A DNA stretch of 64,000 bases, from the NCBI GenBank assembly GCA_964581385.1, contig CAZOOK010000029.1:1-64000 (forward strand), given 5' to 3'. Made by a program: the position numbers and the translations under genes. The notes beneath the pieces are model-generated. The model was given only the letters and a program-made list of their open reading frames with translations, did no database searches and was not told the origin of the DNA. The stretch comes from CAZOOK01 sp964581385. GTDB taxonomy: Bacteria > Pseudomonadota > Gammaproteobacteria > Nevskiales > Nevskiaceae. Below are positions 1-8,719 of the stretch, in pieces (position 1 is the first letter of the stretch; each line of letters opens with the position of its first letter).

Positions 1-18
1 ACAACGAATCCGCCGTTT

Positions 19-348
19 CTATTTCAGCGTCCGCTGGTGACGTATCCGGGCTAAATCGAGCATCACCCCAAGTGCAAAGCTAATAAGAGCGATATGCCAT
101 CCACGGGTTATGTCTCTCAGAGACTTACCTTCTGCATTCAGGTCCTTGTTTCTCTGCCATATCGACAAAAAGCCATATGTGATGTAAAGACCGGCTGCGT
201 AGAATAGGGAGTGAAGTCGGAAATGTGGCGGGAGAGGGAACCCAAAGACCATACTACACACAGCAAATGCAACAAAGGTGATGCCAGCACTGACTAAACA
301 ACCTGCAAGTAAAAATCGAGTTCTAATGCTAGATGGGTTATCGAACAC
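19..348 (-). CDS. Small hypothetical membrane protein
   Basis: About 109 residues if the GTG at 348 is the start; the frame stays open further upstream into the SET gene, but that part has no membrane character. Three hydrophobic stretches are visible: near residues 9-35, a second with LFYAAGLYITYGFL, and a third near the C-terminus with IALISFALGVMLDL. This suggests an inner-membrane protein with about three helices. It lies 10 bases after the SET-domain gene on the same strand and could be the last gene of the hslO operon. Its base composition is clearly less GC-rich than its neighbours, which hints at recent acquisition. I do not recognise the family, and the start is uncertain. Confidence 0.5.
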   Translation of the reverse strand: MFDNPSSIRTRFLLAGCLVSAGITFVAFAVCSMVFGFPLPPHFRLHSLFYAAGLYITYGFLSIWQRNKDLNAEGKSLRDITRGWHIALISFALGVMLDLARIRHQRTLK

Positions 349-358
349 GACGCAAAAC

Positions 359-820
359 TCAGCGCAGCAATTCAAGTAACTGCCGGGCGCTCCCGGACAA
401 TGTCGTGCGCCAATCGCAGCCGACGATCGGCTTGCCGGTTTCGGCATCGTTGAACGGCAACCGTTCACCGCTGCCGATGACAAGACGGTAATCCATCGTC
501 ACCTCGGCATCCGCGTCGAGATCGCGCAGCGCGAAGATAAAGCCCAAATGCCAGAGGCCGCTGGGCGTGAATGAGTGATTTACATAGCACTCGTCGCTCC
601 ACTCCGGCGTCAGCGAGAACCAGTCCTCGAACCAGCGCACGCTCGACTCGACCTCGATTGAATCGTCCGGATAACGGCGCAAATCGCGCTCATGCATCAA
701 GGTGTGCACCTTGTCCGGCGCGACAATAACTGAGCCCTTGGCGATACGTTCGTCCAGGAACAAGCCCTTGCCGGCCCCGGGAATCAGCGATGGCGCAATG
801 CGATAGCGTGGAACAATCAT
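359..820 (-). CDS. Single-domain SET protein, putative protein-lysine methyltransferase
   Basis: A 153-residue protein made almost entirely of a SET fold. The N-terminal GAGKGLF (residues 15-21), the NHSF motif (81-84), the hydrophobic FIFALRDL strand and the late DYR (110-112) match the AdoMet-binding and catalytic elements of SET domains. No pre-SET or post-SET cysteines are seen. The ATG at 820 lies one base after the hslO stop, so translation is probably coupled to hslO. Bacterial stand-alone SET proteins are thought to methylate protein lysines, but the substrate here is unknown. The frame extends upstream inside hslO, but that extension is low-complexity and was not used. Confidence 0.75.
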   Translation of the reverse strand: MIVPRYRIAPSLIPGAGKGLFLDERIAKGSVIVAPDKVHTLMHERDLRRYPDDSIEVESSVRWFEDWFSLTPEWSDECYVNHSFTPSGLWHLGFIFALRDLDADAEVTMDYRLVIGSGERLPFNDAETGKPIVGCDWRTTLSGSARQLLELLR

Positions 821-821
821 G

Positions 822-1757
822 CTAGTGCTTGGTCTGACCCGGTGGCGCGCCGGCGGCGGCGAACAGCGTGACCACATCGCTGGGCGTAAACACATATTGC
901 CGCCCGCAGAACTCGCAAGTGACTTCGACTTTGCCCTGCTCGGTGACGATGGAATCGACTTCGTCGCGTCCGAGCGACAACAGCATCGTCGAGATACCGG
1001 CGCGATCACAGCGGCAGGTTACCGTCACCGGCCGTGGCTTGAATATGCGCACCGGCTCGTCGGCAAATAATCGCCGCAGCAGCATCGGCGGATTGACCGT
1101 CAGCAGCTCTTCACGCGTCAGCGTCCGCGCCAGCGTAACCAGATGTTCCCAGTCTTCTTCAGTCGCACGCGTATGTTCCAGCGGCATGCGCTGCAACAGG
1201 AAACCGCATAAACGATTGCCGTCGACGGCCAGCCGGATCAGTGTCGGCAATTGCTCGGACTGCGAGAAATATCCTTCGAGTGCTTCGGCGAGCGAATCAC
1301 CCTGAATCAGCACCAGGGCCTGACTGGGAATGCGCAGGTCACTGAGGGGTTCCAGCATCAGTGCCAGCACGCCCCCATACAGCAAATCGGTGAAGCTGCC
1401 GGAGAGATCCGGCGGCGCCTTGGCCATGCCGCGGACATTGAGGTGATGGTCAATCTGTGCGACCAGCAGTTGCATGTGCGGCGCGTCCGGCGCATGCGCC
1501 CTATGCGCCGAACGCACACCGCGCCCGCCGTCGCCCTGGAACTGCAGGTTGATGCGGCCATCAAAACTCAGGTGCGTAGCCAACAACGGCATCGCGGCCA
1601 TGGCTTCGCCGATCAGATTGCGCACATCGCCGTTGTAGTCGCGATGATTCAGTAATTCATCGACGCCGTCGGAAAGCTCGACGAAGGCACCGTGCGCGAT
1701 ATGGTTATCGAAGGAAAAGCCGGTCAAAACGTTCATGGGAATCGGGTCGATGTTCAA
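822..1757 (-). CDS. hslO: Redox-regulated holdase chaperone Hsp33
   Basis: Hsp33 is a cytosolic chaperone switched on by oxidation of a zinc site. The 311-residue product carries the C-terminal zinc-binding cysteines as CRC (248, 250) and CEFC (281, 284), and the family core with the motifs LQFQGDGG and YFSQSEQLPT. The region between the QGDGG motif and QLLVAQ is His/Arg-rich and slightly longer than I expect for the family. A second ATG at 1736 (MNVLTGF) aligns better with usual Hsp33 starts; neither start has a clear Shine-Dalgarno sequence. It lies 40 bases after the crotonase gene and is followed almost without spacing by the SET gene. Confidence 0.93.
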   Translation of the reverse strand: MNIDPIPMNVLTGFSFDNHIAHGAFVELSDGVDELLNHRDYNGDVRNLIGEAMAAMPLLATHLSFDGRINLQFQGDGGRGVRSAHRAHAPDAPHMQLLVAQIDHHLNVRGMAKAPPDLSGSFTDLLYGGVLALMLEPLSDLRIPSQALVLIQGDSLAEALEGYFSQSEQLPTLIRLAVDGNRLCGFLLQRMPLEHTRATEEDWEHLVTLARTLTREELLTVNPPMLLRRLFADEPVRIFKPRPVTVTCRCDRAGISTMLLSLGRDEVDSIVTEQGKVEVTCEFCGRQYVFTPSDVVTLFAAAGAPPGQTKH

Positions 1758-1797
1758 AACCGGTGACAGTCAAAAAAACGCATGCCTCCAGCAAAAA

Positions 1798-2613
1798 TCA
1801 GCCGCCAAAGCGGCGCGGCCCAAACGTCGGCTCACGCTTCTGAAAATTCGCCTGCAGCGCTTCAGTCTGGCTGGCGCTGAACAATAGTTCGGCCTGCACA
1901 CGTCGTTCAGTCGCCAGCACCTCGGCCTCGCCGGCATTCCAAGTCGTGTCGAACAGTGCCTTGGCCGCTGCGACCGCATCTGGCGAACGCGTCTTGATCT
2001 GCGCGGCCAGCGCCTCCGCGGCAGCCAATGGATCGGCAGCAACATCAGTCACAAGCTTCAATGTCTTGGCTTCGGTACCGCTGAACAGGCGCCCGGTCAT
2101 CGTCAACTCCTTGGCGTGGTCGATACCGATCAGCTCGCGCAAAGTCACCGCACCGGTCATGTCTGGAATCAGACCCCACTTGATCTCCATGATCGAGAAT
2201 TCGCAATCCGGCGTGGCGAAACGGAAATCCGCCGCCAGCGCGATCTGCAAAGCGCCGCCATAGCAGCGGCCGTGCAGCACCGCGATCACGGGCACGGGCA
2301 GACGACGCCAGCACCAGGCAACTTCCTGAAACAAATTGGTGGTGCGTCCATCCAGTTCGACGAAGCCGCGCTTGAGCAAATCCGGCGTCTGGCCGAACGC
2401 CTTGAAGTCGAGACCGGTACTGAACGCCTTGCCCTCGCCGCTCAGAATCACGGCACGCACCGCGCGATCCTCGCTGATCCGCTTGGCAGCGCCGATCAGA
2501 CCATTGACCATCGCCCAGTCGAGTCCATTATATTTTTCGGCACGCACCATCGTGACGTAGGCAACACCGGCACGAATTTCTACGCGCACCCGTTCCGCAG
2601 ATTCGATGCTCAC
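1798..2613 (-). CDS. Crotonase-family enoyl-CoA hydratase/isomerase
   Basis: A 271-residue crotonase-superfamily protein. The first oxyanion-hole segment is STGLDFKAFG and the second is GRCYGGALQIALAADF. In classical enoyl-CoA hydratases the second segment carries a catalytic Glu (GGGCE); here the position is Gln. The second catalytic Glu appears to be kept in MEIKWGLIP. One Glu instead of two suggests an isomerase or another crotonase reaction rather than a standard hydratase. The gene sits 4 bases after gatB, so it is probably in the gat operon, although the functions are unrelated. The substrate cannot be deduced. Confidence 0.85.
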   Translation of the reverse strand: MSIESAERVRVEIRAGVAYVTMVRAEKYNGLDWAMVNGLIGAAKRISEDRAVRAVILSGEGKAFSTGLDFKAFGQTPDLLKRGFVELDGRTTNLFQEVAWCWRRLPVPVIAVLHGRCYGGALQIALAADFRFATPDCEFSIMEIKWGLIPDMTGAVTLRELIGIDHAKELTMTGRLFSGTEAKTLKLVTDVAADPLAAAEALAAQIKTRSPDAVAAAKALFDTTWNAGEAEVLATERRVQAELLFSASQTEALQANFQKREPTFGPRRFGG

Positions 2614-2617
2614 GGTC

Positions 2618-4075
2618 TCATCCCTGCAGCTTGGCTTTCAGCAGCCGGTTCAGTGCATCCGGATTCGCCTTGCCCTGCGTCGCCTTCATCACCTGGCCGA
2701 CAAAGAAGCCGAACAACTTGTCTTTGCCGGAGCGGTAGTCGGCAAGCTGCACCGGATTCTTTGCCATCACCTCTTCAATCGCCTTGACGATCGCGGACTC
2801 GTCGGTGATCTGCACGAGGCCCTTGGCCTTGATGATGTCGTCAGCGCTGCCTTCGCCGGTGATCATCGCCTCGAACACTTCCTTGGCGATCTTGCCGGAG
2901 ATGGTCTTGTCAGCGATGCGCTTGAGCAGGCAAGCAAATGCGTCCGCCGCAATCGGCGACTCGCTGATGTCCTTGCCAAGCTTGTTCAGCGCGCCAAGCA
3001 AATCGGTGGAAACCCAGTTCGCGCAGATCTTCGCTTCTGCGCCCGAGGCCGCGACCACCGACTCGTAATAAGCGGCAAGTTCGCGCGAACTGGTCAGTGT
3101 CTTCGCGTCGTAGGCCGACAAGCCGTGGTCGCGCTCGAAGCGCGCCCTCTTTGCGTCCGGCAACTCCGGCAGCGATTTGCGGATCGCTTCGATGTACTCG
3201 GCGGTGCACACGACCGGCAGCAGATCGGGATCCGGAAAATAGCGATAGTCGTTCGCATCTTCCTTGCTGCGCATCGCCCGCGTTTCGCCAGTGTCAGGAT
3301 TGAACAGCCGCGTTTCCTGATGAATCTTGCCGCCGGCTTCCAGCACCTCGATCTGGCGCTCGATCTCGAACTCGATCGCCTTCTCGACATAGCGGAACGA
3401 GTTGACGTTCTTGGTCTCGGTGCGCGTGCCGAATTTCTCGGCGCCCTTGCGACGCACGGAAACATTGGCGTCGCAGCGGAACGAGCCCTCCTGCATGTTG
3501 CCGTCGCAGATGCCGAGATAGACGACCAACTGATGCAGTTTCTTCAGATAGGCCACTGCCTCGGACGCCGAGCGGATTTCCGGCTCGGATACGATTTCGA
3601 TCAACGGCGTACCGGCACGGTTAAGATCGATGCCGGTCTGGCCGCTGAAATTTTCGTGCAGCGATTTGCCGGCGTCCTCTTCCATGTGTGCGCGCGTGAT
3701 GCCGATGGTTTTGGTCGAACCGTCATCGAGCTCGATCGCTAGCCGTCCTTTTGCCACGATCGGCAGCTCGTACTGCGAAATCTGGTAACCCTTCGGCAGG
3801 TCGGGATAGAAGTAATGCTTGCGCGCAAACACGCAGCGCGGCGCGATCTGCGCCTCGGACGCCAAACCGAAGGTCACCGCCATGCGCAGCGCGTCCTGGT
3901 TCAGCACCGGCAGCACGCCCGGCAACCCGAGCGTGACACCGTCGGCCTGAGTATTGGGCGCGGCGCCATAGGTGGTCGGCGCGCCGGAAAAAATCTTGGT
4001 TTTGGTGAGAAGCTGGCAATGCACTTCCAGCCCAATGACGGCTTCCCAGCCGCGTTCCACAAAATCGTAAGCCAT
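2618..4075 (-). CDS. gatB: Asp-tRNA(Asn)/Glu-tRNA(Gln) amidotransferase subunit B
   Basis: GatB, 485 residues, the usual length. With GatA and GatC it converts Glu-tRNA(Gln) and/or Asp-tRNA(Asn) to the amide forms. The kinase-like N-terminal half begins with WEAVIGLEVHCQL and has the motifs QISQYELPI and GTPLIEIVSEPEI. The C-terminal YqeY-like domain ends with KANPDALNRLLKAKL and is expected to bind the tRNA. The ATG at 4075 overlaps the gatA stop by one base, the mark of a coupled gatC-gatA-gatB operon. Its presence means this organism makes Gln-tRNA or Asn-tRNA indirectly. Confidence 0.97.
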   Translation of the reverse strand: MAYDFVERGWEAVIGLEVHCQLLTKTKIFSGAPTTYGAAPNTQADGVTLGLPGVLPVLNQDALRMAVTFGLASEAQIAPRCVFARKHYFYPDLPKGYQISQYELPIVAKGRLAIELDDGSTKTIGITRAHMEEDAGKSLHENFSGQTGIDLNRAGTPLIEIVSEPEIRSASEAVAYLKKLHQLVVYLGICDGNMQEGSFRCDANVSVRRKGAEKFGTRTETKNVNSFRYVEKAIEFEIERQIEVLEAGGKIHQETRLFNPDTGETRAMRSKEDANDYRYFPDPDLLPVVCTAEYIEAIRKSLPELPDAKRARFERDHGLSAYDAKTLTSSRELAAYYESVVAASGAEAKICANWVSTDLLGALNKLGKDISESPIAADAFACLLKRIADKTISGKIAKEVFEAMITGEGSADDIIKAKGLVQITDESAIVKAIEEVMAKNPVQLADYRSGKDKLFGFFVGQVMKATQGKANPDALNRLLKAKLQG

Positions 4076-5532
4076 TATTCGAACCCTCCTGGCCGCTTCG
4101 TATGCCAGTCGGTCGCAAGCTGGAACTGATGCGCGACGTTCAGCATGCGCGCCTCGTCGAAGAAATTGCCCATCAGCTGCATACCGACCGGCAAGCCGTC
4201 CACCAAACCGCAGGGCAGGCTCATCGCCGGAATGCCGGCGAGGTTGGCGGCGATGGTATAGATGTCGTTCAGATACATCGCGACTGGATCGTCGGTCTTG
4301 GCGCCGAGCTTGAATGCGACATCGGTCGCGGTTGGACCGAGCACCAGATCGACCTCGCCGAAGGCGCGGCGGAAATCGTCGTAAATCAGACGACGTACTT
4401 TCTGCGCCTTCAGGTAATAGGCATCGTAGTAGCCATGGCTCAACACATAGGTGCCAATCATGATGCGGCGCTGCACCTCGGCACCGAAGCCCTCGCCGCG
4501 CGAACGCTTGTAAAGTTCTTCGAGCGACTTGACGCCTTCCGCGCGATGACCGAAGCGCACGCCGTCATAGCGCGATAGGTTGCTCGAAGCTTCGGCCGGG
4601 GCGACGACGTAATAGGTGGGGACCGACAGCGGCGCATTCGGCAGGCTGATCTCGCGCACGCTGGCACCCAGTTCCTGGAGCTTTTTGATCGCCAGGTCGA
4701 TGCAGGCGCGTGACGACGGTGCCAGTCCTTCGGCGAAATATTCCTTCGGCAACCCGATCTTCATGCCCTTGATCGGGGTACTCAGGGCGGCGACGTAGTT
4801 ATCGACCGGCCGTTCGACGCTGGTGGAATCCAGCGGATCGAAGCCCGCCATCGCCTGCAGCACATAGGCCGCATCCTCGGCACTGCGCGCAACGACGCCG
4901 GCCTGATCGAGACTCGATGCGAATGCGATCATGCCGAAGCGCGACACGCGGCCGTAGGTCGGCTTGATGCCGGTGAGATTGGTCAGCGCAGCCGGCTGGC
5001 GGATCGAGCCCCCGGTATCCGTCGCCGTGGCTGCCGGTGCGAGGCCGGCCGCGACTGCCGCGACCGAACCGCCGGAGCTGCCGCCCGGCACGCAGTCCAG
5101 ATTCCAGGGATTTTTGACCGGCCCATACCAGCTCGTCTCGTTCGACGAGCCCATCGCGAACTCGTCCATGTTGCACTTGCCGAGCATGACGCCGCCGGCT
5201 TCCGCATGCAGCTTTTTGACGATCGTCGCGTCATACGGGGCGACGAATTTGTCGAGCATTTTCGAGGCGCAGGAGGTGCGCACGCCGGTCGTACAGAAAA
5301 TATCCTTTTGCGCGATCGGCACGCCGAGCAGCGGGCCGGTTTCGCCCCGGGCGATGCGCGCATCCGCCGCGTCCGCCTGCTGCAGCGCCTGCTCGCCGGT
5401 GACGGTGATGAAGCTGTTGAGCTTGCCGTCGTGCGTTTTGATGCGCTTGAGGAAGTGTGCGGTCAGCTCGCGCGACGAGAATTTTTTCGCGCGCAAACCG
5501 TCCGCGAGCTGCCTGATCGAAAACTTGTCCAT
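4075..5532 (-). CDS. gatA: Asp-tRNA(Asn)/Glu-tRNA(Gln) amidotransferase subunit A
   Basis: GatA, 485 residues, the amidase-signature subunit that releases ammonia from glutamine. The Ser-cis-Ser-Lys machinery is visible: the Lys in IAQKDIFC, the Gly/Ser-rich GGSSGGSVAAVAAG, and the nucleophile region TDTGGSIRQPAA. The PTYGRVSRFG stretch is typical of GatA among amidases. The start MDKFSIRQLADGL fits the family. The gene follows gatC by 53 bases and overlaps gatB by one base. Confidence 0.97.
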   Translation of the reverse strand: MDKFSIRQLADGLRAKKFSSRELTAHFLKRIKTHDGKLNSFITVTGEQALQQADAADARIARGETGPLLGVPIAQKDIFCTTGVRTSCASKMLDKFVAPYDATIVKKLHAEAGGVMLGKCNMDEFAMGSSNETSWYGPVKNPWNLDCVPGGSSGGSVAAVAAGLAPAATATDTGGSIRQPAALTNLTGIKPTYGRVSRFGMIAFASSLDQAGVVARSAEDAAYVLQAMAGFDPLDSTSVERPVDNYVAALSTPIKGMKIGLPKEYFAEGLAPSSRACIDLAIKKLQELGASVREISLPNAPLSVPTYYVVAPAEASSNLSRYDGVRFGHRAEGVKSLEELYKRSRGEGFGAEVQRRIMIGTYVLSHGYYDAYYLKAQKVRRLIYDDFRRAFGEVDLVLGPTATDVAFKLGAKTDDPVAMYLNDIYTIAANLAGIPAMSLPCGLVDGLPVGMQLMGNFFDEARMLNVAHQFQLATDWHTKRPGGFE

Positions 5533-5585
5533 TGGGGGGATCGCAAATCTGAAGTGGATGAGGACAACGAAGCGCCGGAATCGAG

Positions 5586-5882
5586 TTACTCGATGACCTT
5601 CGGCACCATATACAGGCCATCCGTAACCGCCGGCGCGATACTCTGAAATACCGCGCGGCCGGCCTCACCGACCGGATCGGTCACGGCGTCGGGGCGCAGG
5701 CGCTGAACCATGTCCAGCGGATGCGCCATCGGCGCGACGGTGCTGGTGTCGGCGCGGGAGAGCTGGCCGACCAGCTCGAAGATGTTCGACAGCTGCCGTG
5801 CATAGTGATCGCCCTGCTCCGGCTGCAATTCGAGCCGGGCCAGATGCGCCACCTGTTTGATTTGATCGGGGGTCAGGCTCAT
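5586..5882 (-). CDS. gatC: Asp-tRNA(Asn)/Glu-tRNA(Gln) amidotransferase subunit C
   Basis: GatC, 98 residues, the small clamp that holds GatA and GatB together. The sequence from MSLTPDQIKQVAHLARLEL through the middle TSTVAPMAHPLDM motif to the C-terminal GLYMVPKVIE matches the family end to end. The ATG at 5882 was chosen because the upstream in-frame extension to 6002 has no family similarity. It is the first gene of the operon; a TATAAT on the same strand at 6025-6030 may drive it, which would give a leader of roughly 130 bases. Confidence 0.95.
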   Translation of the reverse strand: MSLTPDQIKQVAHLARLELQPEQGDHYARQLSNIFELVGQLSRADTSTVAPMAHPLDMVQRLRPDAVTDPVGEAGRAVFQSIAPAVTDGLYMVPKVIE

Positions 5883-6171
5883 GGTTTGAAATCCGGCTGG
5901 GTCACAGGTCACGTCCTTGGCTGCAATGAGTCGCGCGATATCCGCGCGGGAGCCCGCAATTGCGTATCGGTCCCCGCCCATGGAAGGCAGACTTTTGCGC
6001 ACGCAAATGGGTTATGCTTGAACGATTATAGATTTTAACGTAAACATTGGTTTTCGCCGTGGCCGCGCCGGCTCGGCGTAGCGCTCTTTAGATTCGACAG
6101 CGTCTCTCGCGAACCCGCGGGTTCACTGGAAGACCCCGACTTACTGACTCCCGACTTCACTATCGATATCG
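5883..6171. promoter_or_regulatory. Divergent promoter region between gatC and mreB
   Basis: This 289-base spacer separates divergent operons. On the minus strand a perfect TATAAT -10 box is at 6025-6030, facing gatC. On the plus strand TTGAAC (6018-6023), a 17-base spacer and TAAACA (6041-6046) form a weak overlapping candidate facing mreB. The 6020-6050 stretch is conspicuously AT-rich within GC-rich flanks. No conserved operator was recognised. Confidence 0.4.
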
Positions 6172-7212
6172 ATGATGTTCGACGCCGTCCGCCGTTTATT
6201 CGTTAACGATCTCTCCATCGACCTGGGCACCGCGAACACGCTCATCTATGTTCGCGATGAAGGCATCGTGCTGAACGAACCCTCTGTCGTCGCCATCCGC
6301 CTGGACGCGCGCGGCAGCAAGAAAATCGAGGCCGTTGGCATCGACGCCAAGCGCATGCTGGGCCGCACGCCGAACAACATCACGACGATCCGCCCGCTGC
6401 GCGACGGTGTCATCGCCGACTACACCGTCACGGAAAAGATGCTCCAGCATTTCATCCGCAAGGTGCAGAAAGGCCGCGTGATGAAACCGCTGACACGGGT
6501 CATCGTCTGCGTACCCTACGGTTCGACGCAGGTTGAACGCCGCGCCATCCGCGAATCCGTCGAAAACGCCGGCGCGCGCAAGGTCTTCGTCATCGAAGAA
6601 CCGATCGCCGCTGCCCTCGGCGCCGGCATTCCGATCCAGGAAGCGCGCGGCTCGATGGTCGTCGATATCGGCGGCGGCACTTCCGAAGTCGCGGTGATCT
6701 CACTGAACGGCGTCGTCTATGCCGAATCAGTGCGCATCGGCGGCGACAAGTTCGACGAAGCCATCGTCAGCTACGTGCGCCGCCAGTACAACATGCTGAT
6801 CGGCGAAGCCACCGCCGAGCGCATCAAACAGGAGATCGGCACCGCGTTCCCGGGACCGGAAGTGCAGGAAATCGACGTCGTCGGCCGTCACCTCGCCGCC
6901 GGCGTACCGCGCAACTTCACGATGAATTCCAATGAGGTGCTCGACGCCCTGCAGGAACCGCTGGCCGGTATCGTCAAAGCCGTCAAGCAAGCACTCGAAC
7001 GCACACCTCCGGAACTCGGCTCGGATGTCGCCGAGCGCGGCATCGTTCTGACTGGTGGCGGCGCGTTGCTACGCGATATCGACAAGCTGTTGTCGGAGGA
7101 AACCGGCCTGCCGGTCCTCATCGCCGACGATCCCCTGACCTGCGTGGCGCGCGGCGGTGGCATGTTGCTCGACATGCTTGACCGCCAGGGCGACATTTAC
7201 ACCGTTGACTGA
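6172..7212 (+). CDS. mreB: Rod-shape-determining actin homologue MreB
   Basis: MreB, 346 residues, forms membrane-associated filaments that guide side-wall peptidoglycan synthesis. The actin-fold nucleotide motifs are clear: phosphate 1 (SIDLGTANTLIY), phosphate 2 (VVDIGGGTSEVAVI) and the adenosine motif (IVLTGGGALLRDID). The amphipathic N-terminus MMFDAVRRLF fits membrane binding. Two ATGs in tandem (6172, 6175) make the exact start a matter of one codon. It is the first gene of the mreB-mreC-mreD-mrdA-rodA-mltB-rlpA-dacC row on the plus strand. Confidence 0.98.
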   Translation: MMFDAVRRLFVNDLSIDLGTANTLIYVRDEGIVLNEPSVVAIRLDARGSKKIEAVGIDAKRMLGRTPNNITTIRPLRDGVIADYTVTEKMLQHFIRKVQKGRVMKPLTRVIVCVPYGSTQVERRAIRESVENAGARKVFVIEEPIAAALGAGIPIQEARGSMVVDIGGGTSEVAVISLNGVVYAESVRIGGDKFDEAIVSYVRRQYNMLIGEATAERIKQEIGTAFPGPEVQEIDVVGRHLAAGVPRNFTMNSNEVLDALQEPLAGIVKAVKQALERTPPELGSDVAERGIVLTGGGALLRDIDKLLSEETGLPVLIADDPLTCVARGGGMLLDMLDRQGDIYTVD

Positions 7213-7282
7213 AACACCGTCGATCAAAACGGAGTGAGATGAAGACTCCGCCCATTCGCAGGTTCCGGAGTCACGGTCCCCG

Positions 7283-8209
7283 ATGACCCCGCTGTCTGAC
7301 CGGCACCGCCCGCCGCTGTTTCCGCGCGGCCCCGGAATCGGGTTGCGCGCGTTCCTACTCATCGCCATAGCGATCGGTCTGCTGGTACTGCAACAGCGCA
7401 GCGCGCCACTGCAGGCTGCACGGCAATGGGCGGCAACAGCCTTGCAGCCACTGATCTGGGCGGTCGGCGTGCCGGCCAATATCGGCGATGCATGGCATCG
7501 CTATGTCGACCGCGGCAATGTGCTTGGCGAAAACCGGCAATTGCGCGAAAAGCAGCTGATCCTCGAAGCACAATTGCAGAAACTGGCCGCGCTCGAAGCC
7601 GAGAACGAGCGCTTGCGCGGCCTGTTGTCGTCTGCCGTCAGTCTCCAGCAGCGCGTGCTGGTCGCCGAAATCCTGACCGTGAGCCAGGATCCCTATCGCC
7701 ACCAGATCGTGCTCAACAAGGGCAGCGCGGACGGCGTCTATCGCGGGCAGGCATTGGTGGACTCGTTCGGTGTGCTGGGCCAGGTCATCGAGATCAATCC
7801 ACACAATAGCGTAGCCCTCCTGATCACCGATCCGAACCACGGCATTCCAGTCGAGATCAATCGCACCGGTCTGCAAACCATCGCGCTTGGCCGTGGTGAC
7901 GGCTTCGGCCTGTCGCTGCCCTATCTGCCGGGCAATGCAGACGTGAAAGTCGGCGATTTGATCGTATCCTCGGGCCTCGGTGGCCGCTTTCCGGCCGGCT
8001 ATCCGGTAGGTGAAATCCACGAACTCCGCCACAACGCGGGCGAAACCTTCATGGAAGCAATCGCCTATCCAAGCGCCCACATCAACCAGGGGCGGCAAGC
8101 CCTGCTGGTGTGGAGCGAAAGCTCCGGTGAGCAACTGCCTTCCGCCGAACCTGCACCCGCACCGGCCGCCACGCCGTCTTCCCGCAAGAAAGCCAGGCCG
8201 CATCAATGA
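7283..8209 (+). CDS. mreC: Rod-shape-determining protein MreC
   Basis: MreC, 308 residues, is a bitopic periplasmic scaffold of the Rod complex. There is one N-terminal transmembrane segment (about residues 16-36, LRAFLLIAIAIGLLVL), a coiled coil (about 75-115, rich in EKQLILEAQLQKLAALEAEN), and two beta-barrel-like subdomains with SADGVYRGQALVDSFGVLG and IVSSGLGGRFPAGYPVG. A Pro/Ala-rich tail ends in basic residues. It follows mreB by 70 bases and overlaps mreD by 4 bases (ATGA). Confidence 0.96.
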   Translation: MTPLSDRHRPPLFPRGPGIGLRAFLLIAIAIGLLVLQQRSAPLQAARQWAATALQPLIWAVGVPANIGDAWHRYVDRGNVLGENRQLREKQLILEAQLQKLAALEAENERLRGLLSSAVSLQQRVLVAEILTVSQDPYRHQIVLNKGSADGVYRGQALVDSFGVLGQVIEINPHNSVALLITDPNHGIPVEINRTGLQTIALGRGDGFGLSLPYLPGNADVKVGDLIVSSGLGGRFPAGYPVGEIHELRHNAGETFMEAIAYPSAHINQGRQALLVWSESSGEQLPSAEPAPAPAATPSSRKKARPHQ

Positions 8210-8706
8210 TTCTGATGCGGATCGGACGCCTTTTCGGCGCTCTGCTGCTGGGATTGCTGGCACAGATGATCGTTCTGCCCGATCTGCTCGCACCGTGGCG
8301 TCCGCTGTGGCTGCCCCTGCTGGTCGGATACGCGGTCATGTCAGACCCCGATCTGCCGATCATGTTCATCGGTTTCCTGTACGGTCTGGCGACGGACGTA
8401 CTGCTCGGCGCTCCGCTCGGAGAGCATGCGCTGGCGCTCGTCGGTCTCGGCTATCTGCTGCTGCGCCTGCGTGCGACGCTAGTACTGATGCCGCTGTGGC
8501 AGATCGCGCTGGTCCTTTGCCCGGTATGGACACTTTACGAATTCGCACTGTTCTGGCTGGACGGTCTGGCCAGACACCCGGCCGACCCCATGCTGCGCTG
8601 GGGACCAGCAGCGGCCACCACGGTCGCATGGCCATTGGTGGTCACGACGCTCGACACCCTACGCATGCGGCGGCGCGTGCAGCGGCGCTTGCGCGCGCGC
8701 ATCTGA
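8206..8706 (+). CDS. mreD: Rod-shape-determining membrane protein MreD
   Basis: MreD, 166 residues, is a polytopic inner-membrane protein that partners MreC and PBP2. About five hydrophobic helices are visible from LFGALLLGLLAQMIVLP onward, including the typical LPIMFIGFLYGLATDVLLGAPLGEHAL segment. The ATG overlaps the mreC stop as ATGA, so the two genes are translationally coupled; mrdA follows after 13 bases. Sequence divergence is normal for this family, so the call rests on both hydrophobicity pattern and position. Confidence 0.92.
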   Translation: MILMRIGRLFGALLLGLLAQMIVLPDLLAPWRPLWLPLLVGYAVMSDPDLPIMFIGFLYGLATDVLLGAPLGEHALALVGLGYLLLRLRATLVLMPLWQIALVLCPVWTLYEFALFWLDGLARHPADPMLRWGPAAATTVAWPLVVTTLDTLRMRRRVQRRLRARI

Positions 8707-8719
8707 TCGGGCCCCGGCA

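Noticed and set aside
819..1655. Plus-strand frames opposite hslO
   Set aside because: They are shadows of hslO without domains.
2606..3742. A 378-codon open frame on the plus strand opposite gatB
   Set aside because: It is the antisense shadow of gatB, Arg/His-rich and without recognisable domains.
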